In this document: positions 15,101-25,599 of the stretch, piece after piece
How the letters are laid out: every line of letters begins with the position of its first letter
Numbering within the stretch: position 1 is the stretch's first letter
Assembly: GCA_026413225.1 (NCBI GenBank)
Contig: JAPMTP010000098.1
Span: 119,879 to 183,878 of the forward strand
DNA: 64,000 nucleotides
Direction of reading: 5' to 3'
Origin: Otis tarda
Taxonomy: Eukaryota; Chordata; Aves; Otidiformes; Otididae
Notes under the pieces: model-generated
Database searches by the model: none
The model's input: only the letters and a program-made list of their open reading frames with translations
Told to the model about the DNA's origin: nothing
Translations under genes and position numbers: made by a program

Positions 15101-15564
15101 TGACGAGCAGGGCTTCCACGTTTACCACCAGCTAAACGTGGGCGCCCACTGATAAAAAAAACCCGAAAAATCACGAACGTCAGACGATTGCTCCCACACC
15201 AAAAGTGCCAGCCACTCAAGCTCTTGCTGCTCCTCAGCGGCCATTGGCAGCGCATCTACAGCAGCACAGACATTGGGGCTCCGGGCTTTCCCTGAGGAGC
15301 AGGGCTTCGACGTTTGCCACCAGCTACACTTGGGAGCCCCCTTAAAAAAAATACCCCGAAAAATTACGAACTTCGGACGATTGTACCCACACCAAAAGTG
15401 CCAGCCACTCAAGCTCTTGCTGCTCCTCAGCGGCCATTGGCAGCGCACCTACAGCAGCACAGACATTGGGGCTCCGGGCTTTCCCTGACGAACAGGGCTT
15501 CCACGTTTACCAACAGCTGCACCAGGGCGCCTCCTGAAAAAAAAACTCGAAAAATCACGAACGT
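12130..15564 (+). repeat. HOR domain B, unit 1 (18 monomers, about 3,434 bp)
   Basis: The order of variant monomers from about 12,130 is repeated from about 15,565 at a shift of 3,434 bp, which is 18 monomers. Shared markers include GACCATTACCACC, GTAAGGCACGTACGGCAGC, CATCACAGATATCGGGG, CAATGGCCATTGGCAGTCC and GGCTTCTATATTTACC. This copy keeps a monomer at about 14,341-14,530 that unit 2 lacks. Confidence 0.85.
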
Positions 15565-18500
15565 CGGAAGATTGCTCCCACACTAAAAGTGCCAGCCACT
15601 CAAACTCTTGCTGCCCCTCAGCGGCCATTGGCAGTGCACCTACAGCAGCACAGACATTGGGGTTCCGGGCTTTCCCTGACGAACAGGGCTTCGACGTATA
15701 CCACCAGCTGCACGTGGGCGCCCCCTGAAAAAAAACCCCGAAAAATCACGAACGTCGGACCATTGCTCCCACACCAAAAGTGCCAGCCACTCAAGCTCTT
15801 GCTGCTCCTCAGCGGCCATTGGCAGCGCACCTACAGCAGCACAGACATTGGGGCTCCGGGCTTTCCCTGACGAACAGGGCTTCGACCATTACCACCAGCT
15901 GCACGTGGGCGCCCACTGAAAAAAAAACTCGAAAAATCACGAACGTTGGACCATTGCTCCCACACCAAAAGGGCCAGCCACTCAAGCTCTTGCTGTCCCA
16001 CAGCGGCCATTGGCAGTCCACCTACCGCACCAGAGACATTGGGGCTCCGGGCTTTCCCTGACGAACAGGGCTTCGACGTATACCACCAGCTGCACCAGGG
16101 CGCTCACTGAAAAAAACCCCGAAAAATCACGAATGTCGGACCATTGCTCCCACACCAAAATTGCCAGACACTCAAGCTCTTGCTGCTCCTCAGCGGTCAT
16201 TGGCAGTGCACCTACAGCAGCACAGACATTTGGGGCTCCGGGCTTTTCCCTGAGGAGCAGGGCTTCGACGTTTACCACCAGCTGCACCTGGGCGCTCAGG
16301 AAAAAAACCCCAAAAAATCACGAACGTCGGACCATTGCTCCCACACCAAAAGTGCCAGCCACTCAAGCTCTTGCTGCTCCTCAGCGGCCATTGGCAGCCC
16401 ATCTACAGCATCACAGATATCGGGGCTCCGGGCTTCCCCTGACGAACAGGGCTTCGACGTTTACCACCGTCTACACGTGGGCTCCCACTGAAATCAACCG
16501 CGAATAATCACGAACGTCGGAAGATTGCTCCCACACCAAAAGTGCCAGCCACTCAAGCTCTTGCTGCTCCTCAGCGGCCATTGGTAAGGCACGTACGGCA
16601 GCACAGACACTGGGGCTCCAGGCTTTCCCTGACGAACAGGGCTTCCACGTTTACCACCAGCTGCACCTGGGCGCCCCAAAAAAAAAAAAACCCCGAGAAA
16701 TCACGAACGTCGGACCATTGCTCCCACACCAAAAGTGCCAGCCACTCAAGCTCTTGCTGCTCCTCAGCGGCCATTGGCAGTGCACCTACAGCACCACAGA
16801 CATTGGGGCTCCGGCTTTCCCTGACAAACAGGGCTTCCACGTTTACCACCAGATACACGTGGGCGCCCCCTGAAAAAAACCCCGAAAAATCACGAACGTC
16901 GAACCATTGCTCCCACACCAAAAGTGCCAGCCACTCAAGCTCTTGCTGCTCCTCAGCGGCCATTGCCAGTCCACCTACTGCACCAGAGACATTGGGGTCC
17001 GGGCTTTCCCTGACGAACAGGGCTTCGATGTTTACCACCAGCTGCACCTGGGCGTCCACTGAAAAAAACCCGAAAAATTACGAACGTCGGACGATTGCTC
17101 CCACACCAAAAGTGCCAGCCACTCAAGCTCTTGCTGCTCCTCAGCGGCCATTGGCAGCGCACCTAGAGCAGCACAGACATTGGGGCTCCGGGCTTTCCCT
17201 GACGAACAGGGCTTCGACGTTTACCACCAGCTGCACATGGGCGTCCACTGAAAAAAAACTCCGAAATATCACAAACGTCGGACCATTGCTCCTACACCAA
17301 AAGTGCCAGCCACTCAAGATCTTGCTGCTCCTCAATGGCCATTGGCAGTCCACGTACCGCACCAGACACATTGAGGCTCCGGTCTTTCCCTGACGAACAG
17401 GGCTTCTATATTTACCACCAGCTGCACTTGGGCGCTCCCTGAAAAGAAACCCCAAAATATCTCCAACGTCGGACGATTGCTCCCACACCAAAAGTGCCAG
17501 CCACTCAAGCTCTTGCTGCTCCTCAGCGGCCATTGGCAGCGCACCTACCGCAGCACAGACATTGGCGCTCCGGGCTTTCCCTGATGAACAGGGCTTCGAC
17601 GTTTACCACCAGCTGCACGTCGGCGCCCCCTGAAAAAAAAACTCGAAAAATCACGAACGTCGGAAGATTGCTCCCACACCAAAAGTGCCAGCCACTCAAG
17701 CTCTTGCTGCTCCTGAGCGGCCATTGGCAGTGCACCTACAGCAGCACAGACATTGGGGCTCCGGGCTTTCCCTGACGAACAGGGCTTCGATGTTTACCAC
17801 CAGCTGCACGTGAGTGCACCCTGAAAACAACCGCGAATAATCACGAACGTCGGACGATTGCTCCCACACCAAAAGGGCCAGACACTCAAGCTCTTGCTGC
17901 TCCTCAGCGGCCATTGGTAGCGCATGTACAGCAGCACAGACATTGGGGCTCCGGGCTTTCCCTGAAGAACAGGGCTTCCACGTTTACCACCAGCAGCACA
18001 TGGGCGCCCCAAGAAAAAAAAACCCCGAGAAATCACGAACGTCGGACCATTGCTCCCACACCAAAAGTGCCAGCCACTCAAGCTCTTGCTGCTCCTCAGC
18101 GGCCATTGGCATCGCACCTATAGGAGCACAGACATTGGGGCTCCGGGCATTCCCTGACGAACAGGGCTTCGACGTTTACCACCAGCTACACGTGGGCGCC
18201 CACTGAAAACAACCCCGAAAAATCACGAACGTCGGACGATTGCTCCCACACCAAAAGTGCTAGACACTCAAGCTCCTGCTGTCCCTCAGCGGCCATTGGC
18301 AGTGCACCTACAGCACCACAGACATTGGGGCTCCGGGCTTTCCCTGACGAGCAGGGCTTCCACGTTTACCACCAGCTACACGTGGGCGCCCACTGATAAA
18401 AAAAACCCGAAAAATCACGAACGTCAGACGATTGCTCCCACACCAAAAGTGCCAGCCACTCAAGCTCTTGCTGCTCCTCAGCGGCCATTGGCAGCGCATC

Positions 18501-18808
18501 TACAGCAGCACAGACATTGGGGCTCCGGGCTTTCCCTGAGGAGCAGGGCTTCGACGTTTGCCACCAGCTACACTTGTGAGCCCCCTTAAAAAAAATACCC
18601 CGAAAAATTACGAACTTCGGACGATTGTACCCACACCAAAAGTGCCAGCCACTCAAGCTCTTGCTGCTCCTCAGCGGCCATTGGCAGCGCACGTACAGCA
18701 GCACAGACATTGGGGCTCCGGGCTTTCCCTGACGAACAGGGCTTCGACGTTTACCACCAGCTGCACGTGGGCGCCCCCTGAAAAAAAAAACCCGAAAAAT
18801 CACGAACG
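15565..18808 (+). repeat. HOR domain B, unit 2 (17 monomers, one lost)
   Basis: This is a near copy of the preceding unit. Up to about 17,775 the shift is 3,434-3,435 bp. Beyond that the shift falls to 3,244 bp, so exactly one monomer equivalent to 14,341-14,530 is absent. The loss is in register and leaves the 191-bp phase intact, as expected from unequal exchange between monomers. Confidence 0.85.
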
Positions 18809-19380
18809 TCGGAAGATTGCTCCCACACCAAAAGTGCCAGCCACTCAAGCTCTTGCTGCCCCTCAGCGGCCATTGGCAGTGCACCTACAGCAGCACAGAC
18901 ATTGGGGCTCCGGGCTTTCCCTGACGAACAGGGCTTCGACGTTTACCACCAGCTGCACATGGGCGCCCCCTGAAAAAAAACCCCGAAAAATCACGAACGT
19001 CGGACCATTGCTCCCACACCAAAAGTGCCAGCCACTCAAGCTCTTGCTGCTCCTCAGCGGCCATTGGCAGCGCATCTACAGCAGCACAGACATTGGGGCT
19101 CCGGGCTTTCCCTGACGAACAGGGCTTCGACCATTACCACCAGCTGCACGTGGGCGCCCACTGAAAAAAAAACTCGAAAAATCACGAACGTTGGACCATT
19201 GCTCCCACACCAAAAGGGCCAGCCACTCAAGCTCTTGCTGCTCCTCAGCGGCCATTGGCAGTCCACCTACCACACCAGAGACATTGGGGCTCCGGGCTTT
19301 CCCTGAGGAACAGGGCTTCGACGTATACCACCAGCTGCACCAGGGCGCTCACTGAAAAAAACCCCGAAAAATCACGAACG
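18809..19380 (+). repeat. HOR domain B, partial third unit (about 3 monomers)
   Basis: Three further monomers follow the same order, including the GACCATTACCACC and GTCCACCTACC variants. The match is lost near 19,380, where unit 1-type sequence would have AAAATTGCCAGACACTC. Confidence 0.7.
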
Positions 19381-20052
19381 TCGGACGATTGCTCCCACAC
19401 CAAAAGTGCCAGCCACTCAAGCTCTTGCTGCTCCTCAGCGGCCATTGGCAGCGCACCTACAGCACCACAGACATTGGGGCTCCGGGCTTTCCCTGACGAA
19501 CAGGGCTTCGACGTTTACCACCAGCTGCCCCTGGGCGCCCAGTGAAAAAATCCCGAAAAATCACGAACGTTGGACCATTGCTCCCACACCAAAAGTGCCA
19601 GCCACTCAAGCTCTTGCTGCTCCTCAGCGGCCATTGGCAGCGCACCTACAGCAGCACAGACATTGGGGCTCCGGGCTTTCCCTGACGAACAGGGCTTCGA
19701 TGTTTACCACCAGCTGCACGTGAGTGCACCCTGAATAAAACCCGAAAAATTACGAACGTCGGATGATTGCTCCCACAGCAAAAGTGACAGCCACTCAAGC
19801 TCTTGCTGCTCCTCAGCGGCCATTGGCAGCGCACCTACAGCACCACAGACATTGGGGCTCCGGGCTTTCCCTGACGAACAGGGCTTCGACGTTTACCACC
19901 AGCTGCACCAGGGTGCTCACTGAAAAAAAATCTCGAAATATCACTAACGTTGGACGATTGCTCCCACACCAAAAGTGCCAGCCACTCAAGCTCTTGCTGC
20001 TCCTCAGCGGCCATTGGCAGCGCACCTACCGCAGCACAGACATTGGGGCTCC

Positions 20053-20243
20053 GGGCTTTCCCTGACGAACAGGGCTTCGACGTTTACCACCAGCTGCACG
20101 TGGGCGCCCCCTGAAAAAAAAACTCGAAAAATCACGAACGTCGGAAGATTGCTCCCACACCAAAAGTGCCAGCCACTCAAGCTCTTGCTGCTCATCAGCG
20201 GCCATTGGCAGCGCAGCTACAGCAGCACAGACATTGGGGCTCC
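20053..20243 (+). repeat. Representative satellite monomer (191 bp)
   Basis: This copy is close to the array consensus and serves as a coordinate key. In order it holds: the dyad CCCTG-ACGAA-CAGGG (20,060-20,074); CGACGTT (20,078-20,084); the E-box-like CACGTG (20,097-20,102) overlapping the palindrome GGGCGCCC (20,102-20,109); a TGA followed by nine A; a second A5 tract; AACGTCG (20,137-20,143), the inverse of the earlier CGACGTT; TGCTGCT (20,186-20,192), paired with a downstream AGCAGCA; and two ATTGG motifs (20,204-20,208 and 20,233-20,237), which read CCAAT on the minus strand. It has 12 CpG in 191 bp. Most other monomers have CCCCG rather than CTCG after the A-tract. Confidence 0.95.
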
Positions 20244-23200
20244 GGGCTTTCCCTGACGAACAGGGCTTCGACGTATACCACCAGCTGCACATGGGCGCCC
20301 CCTGAAAAAAAACCCCGAAAAATCACGAACGTCGGACCATTGCTCCCACACCAAAAGGGCCAGCCACTCAAGCTCTTGCTGCTCCTCAGCGGCCATTGGC
20401 AGCGCACCTACAGCAGCACAGACATTGGGGCTCCGGGCTTTCCCTGAAGAACAGGGCTTCCACGTTTACCACCAGCTGCACGTGAGTGCACCCTGAAAAC
20501 AACCGCGAATAATCACGAACGTCGGACGATTGCTCCCACACCAAAAGTGCCAGACACTCAAGCTCTTGCTGCTCCTCAGCGGCCATTGGTAGCGCATGTA
20601 CAGCAGCACAGACATTGGGGCTCCGGGCTTTCCCTGAAGAACAGGGCTTCCACGTTTACCACCAGCAGCACATGGGCGCCCCAAGAAAAAACAACGCCGA
20701 GAAATCACGAACGTCGGACCATTGCTCCCACACCAAAAGTGCTAGCCACTCAAGCTCTTGCTGCTCCTCAGCGGCCATTGGCATCGCACCTATAGGAGCA
20801 CAGACATTGGGGCTCCGGGCATTCCCTGACGAACAGGGCTTCGACGTTTACCACCAGCTACACGTGGGCGCCCACTGAAAAAAACCCGAAAAATCACGAA
20901 CGTCGGACGATTGCTCCCACACCAAAAGTGCTAGACACTCAAGCTCTTGCTGCTCCTCGGCGGCCATTGGCAGCGCACCTACCGCAGCACAGACATTGGG
21001 GCTCCGGGCTTTCCCTGACGAACAGGGCTTCGACGTTTACCACCAGCTGCACATGGGCGTCCACTGAAAAAAAACTCCGAAATATCACAAGCGTCGGACC
21101 ATTGCTCCTACACCAAAAGTGCCAGCCACTCAAGATCTTGCTGCTCCACAATGGCCATTGGCAGTCCACGTACCGCACCAGAGACATTGAGGCTCCGGTC
21201 TTCCCCTGACGAACAGGGCTTCTACATTTACCACCAGCTGCACTTGGGCGCTCCCTGAAAAGAAACACCAAAATATCTCCAACGCCGGAAGATTGCTCCC
21301 ACACCAAAAGTGCCAGTCACTCAAGCTCTTGTTGCTCCTCAGCGGCCACTGCCAGCGCACCTACAGCAGAAGAGACATTGGGGCTCCGGGCTTCCCCTGA
21401 CGAACAGGGCTTCGACGTTTACCACCAGCTGCACGTGGGCGCTCACTGAAAAAAAACCCCGAAAAATCACGAACGTCGGACGATTGCTCCCACACCAAAA
21501 GTGCCAGCCACTCAAGCTCTTGCTGCTCCTCAGCGGCCATTGGTAGCGCACCTAGAGCAGCACAGACAATAGGGCTCCGGGCTTTCCCTAACGAACAGGG
21601 ATTTCACGTTTACCACCAGCTACACGTGGGCGCTCCCTGAAAAAAAAAGAACAAAAAATCACGAACGTCGGAGAATTGCTCCCACACCAAAAGTGCCAGC
21701 CACTCAAGCTCTTGCTGCTCCTCAGCGGCCATTGGCAGCGCACCTACAGCAGCACAGACATTGGGGCTCCGGGCTTTCCCTGAGGAGCAGGGCTTCGATG
21801 TTTACCACCAGCTGCACGTGAGTGCACCCTGAAAAAAACCCGAAAAATTACGAACGTTGGACGATTGCTCCCACACCAAAAGTGCCAGCCACTCAAGCTC
21901 TTGCTGCTCCTCAGCTGCCATTGGCAGTCCACCTACAGCAGCACAGACATTGGGGCTCCAGGCTTTCCCTGACGAACAGGGCTTCGATGTTTACCACCAG
22001 CTGTACGTGGGCGCCCACTGAAAACAACCCGAAAAATCACGAATGTCTGATGATTGCTCCCACACCAAAAGTGCCAGCCACTCAAGCTCTTGCTGCTCCT
22101 TAGCGGCCATTGGCAGCGCACCTACAGCAGCACAGACATTGGGGCTCCGGGCTTTCCCTGACGAACAGGTCTTCCAAGTTTACCACCAGCTGCACGTGGG
22201 CGCTCCCTGAAAAAAAACCACAAAAAATCACGAACGTCGGAAGATTGCTCCCACACCAAAAGTGCCAGCAACTCAAGCTCTTGCTGCTCCTCAGCGGCCA
22301 TTGGCAGCGCACCTACCGCAGCACAGACATTGGGGCTCCGGGCTTTCCCTGACGAACAGGGCTTCGACGTTTACCACCGTCTACACGTGGGCGCCCACTG
22401 AAAACAACCGCGAATAATCACGAACGTCGGACGATTGCTCCCACACCAAAAGGGCCAGACACTCAAGCTCTTGCTGCTCCTCAGCGGCCATTGGCAGCGC
22501 ACCTACAGCACCACAGACATTGGGGCTCCGGGCTTTCCCTGACGAACAGGGCTTCGACATTTACCACCAGCTGCACGTGGGCGCCCCCTGAAAAAAAAAC
22601 TCGAAAAATCACGAACGTCGGAAGATTGCTCCCACACCAAAAGTGCCAGCCACTCAAGCTCTTGCTGCCCCTCAGCGGCCATTGGCAGTGCACCTACAGC
22701 AGCACAGACATTGGGGCTCCAGGCTTTCCGTGACGAACAGGGCTTCGACGTATACCACCAGCTGCACCGGGGCGCCCCCTGAAAAAAAACCCCGAAAAAT
22801 CACGAACGTCGGACCATTGCTCCCAAACCAAAAGAGCCAGCCACTCAAGCTCTTGCTGATCCTCAGCGGCCATTGGCAGCGCACCTACAGCAGCACAGAC
22901 ATTGGGGCTCTGGGCTTTCCCTGACGAACAGGGCTTCGACCATTACCACCAGCTGCACCAGGGCGCTCACTGAAAAAAAGCCCGAAAAATCATGAACGTC
23001 AGACTAGTGCTCCCACACCAAAAGGGCCAGCCACTCAAGCTCTTGCTGCTCCTCAGCGGCCATTGGCAGCGCACCTACAGCAGCACAGACACAGGGGCTC
23101 CGGGCTCTCCCTGAGGAGCAGGGCTTCGACGTTTGCCACCAGCTACACTTGGGAGCCCCTTAAAAAAATACCCCGAAAAATTATGAACTTCGGACGATTG

Positions 23201-23483
23201 TACCCACACCAAAAGTGCCAGCCAATCAAGCTCTTGCTGCTCCTCAGCGGCCATTGGCAGCACACCTACAGCACCACAGACATTGGGGCTCCGGGCTTTC
23301 CCTGAGGAGCAGGGCTTCGACGTTTACCACCAGCTGCACGTGGGCGCTCAGAGAAAAAAAAACCCGAAAAATCACGAACGTCGGACGATTGCTCCCACAC
23401 CAAAAGGGCCAGCCACTCAAGCTCTTGCTGCTCCTCAGCGGCCATTGGCAGTCCACCTACCGCACCAGAGACACTGGGGCTCC

Positions 23484-23601
23484 GGGCTTTCCCTGACGAA
23501 CAGGACTTCTACGTTTACCACCAGCTGCACCAGGGCGCCCCCTGAAAAAAAAACCCAAAAAAACAGGAACGTCGGACGATTAGCACAGACATTGGGGCTC
23601 C
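23484..23601 (+). repeat. Internally deleted satellite monomer (about 118 bp)
   Basis: The spacing between successive GGGCTTT landmarks falls to about 118 bp here. Sequence jumps from GTCGGACGATT directly to AGCACAGACATT near 23,581, removing about 73 bp that normally run from GCTCCCACACC to CACCTACAGC. It is the only large within-monomer deletion I found, and it shifts the array phase downstream. Confidence 0.9.
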
Positions 23602-25599
23602 GGGCTTTCCCTGACGAACAGGGCTTCGACGTTGACCACCAGCTGCAACAGGGCGCTCATTGAAAAAAAAACCAAGAAAATCACGAACGCCGGACCATTG
23701 CTCCAACACCAGAAGTGCCAGCCACTCAAGCTCTTGCTACTCCTCAGCAGCCATTGGCAGCGCACCTACAGCAGCACAGACATTGGGGCTCCGGGCTTTC
23801 CCTGACGAACAGGGCTTCGACGTTTACCACCAGCTGCACCTGGGAGCCCCCTGAAAAAAAAACCTGAAAAATCAGGTACGTCGGTCCATTGCTCCCACAC
23901 CAAAAGGGCCAGCCACTCAAGCTCGTGCTGCTCCTCAGCAGACATTGGCAGTGCACCTACAGCAGCACAGACATTGGGGCTCCGGGCTTTCCCTGACAAA
24001 CAGGGCTTCGATGTTTACCTCCAGCAACACGTGGGCGCCCCCTGAATTAAAAACCCAAAAAATCACGAACGTCGGACCATTGCTCCCACAACAAAAGTGC
24101 CAGCCACTCAAGCTCTTGCTGCTCCTCAGCGGCCATTGGCAGTCCACCTACCGCACCAGAGACATTGGGGCTCCGGGCTTTCCCTGACGAACAGTGCTTC
24201 GACGTTTACCACCAGCTGCACCGGGGCGCCCCCTGAAAAAAAACCCCGAAAAATCGCGAACGTCGGACGATTGCTCCCACACCAAAATTGCCAGCAACTC
24301 TAGCTCTTGCTGCTCCTCAGCGGCCATTGGCAGTGCACCTACAGCAGCACAGACATTGGGGCTCCGGGCTTTCCCTGACGAACAGGGGTTCTACATTTAT
24401 CACCAGCTGCACATGGGCGCCCACGAAAACAACACCGAAAAATCACGAACGTCGAACCATTGCTCCCACACCAAAAGTGCCAGCCACTCAAGCTCTTGCT
24501 GCTCCTCAGCTGCCATTGGCACTCCACGTACTGCACCAGAGACATTGAGGCTCCACTCTTTCCCTGACGAACAGGGTTTCGACGTTTACCACCAGCTGCA
24601 CCGGGGCGTCCCGTGAAAAAAAACCGAATAATCAAGTACGTCGGACGATTGCTCCACACCAAAAGTGCCAGCCACTCAAGCTCTTGCAGCTCCTCAGCGG
24701 CCATTGGCAGTGCACCTACAGCAGCACAGACATTGGGGCTCCTGGCTTTCTCTGACGAACAGGGCTTCGACGTTTACCACCAGCTGCACCAGGGCGCCCC
24801 CTTAAAATAAACCCTAAAAAATCACGAACATCGAATGATTCCACCCACACCAAAAGTGCCAGCCACTCAAACCCTTGCTGCTCCTCAGCGGCCATTGCCA
24901 GCGCACCTACAGCAGCACAGACATTGGGGCTCCTGGCATTCCCTGACGAAGAGGGCTTCGACGTTTACCACCAGCTGCACGTGGGCGCCCACTGAAAAAA
25001 AACCCTTAGAAATCACGAACGTCGAACCATTGCTCCCACACCAAAAGTGCCAGCCACTCAAGCTCTTGATGCTCCTCAGCGGCCATTGGCAGTCCACCTA
25101 CCGCACCAGAGACATTGGGGCTCCGGGCTTTCCCTGACGAACAGGGCTTCCACGTTTACCAACAGCTGCACGTGGGCGCCCCCTGAAAAAAAACCCCAAA
25201 AAATCACGAACGTTGGACCATTGCTCCCACACCAAAAATGCAGACACTCAAACCCTTGCTGCTCCTCAGCGGCCATTGGCAGCGCACCTACAGCAGCACA
25301 GACATTGTGGCTCCGGGCTTTCCCTGACGAACAGGGCTTCGGCGTTTACCACCAGCTGCAACAGGGCGCTCACTGAAAAAAACCCCGAAAAATCAGGAAC
25401 GTTGGACGATTGCTCCCACACCAAAAGTGCCAGCCACTCAAGCTCTTGCTGCTCCTCAGCGGCCATTGGCAGCGCACCTACAGCAGCACAGACATTGGGG
25501 CTCCGGGATTTCCCTGACGAACAGGGCTTCGATGTTTACCTCCAGCAACATGTGGGCGACCCCTGAATTAAAAACCCAAAAAATCACGAACGTCGGACC

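Noticed and set aside
20097-20102. CACGTG as a functional centromere element like yeast CDEI
   Set aside because: It is a 6-base match, absent from about half the monomers, and the analogy across kingdoms has no support here.
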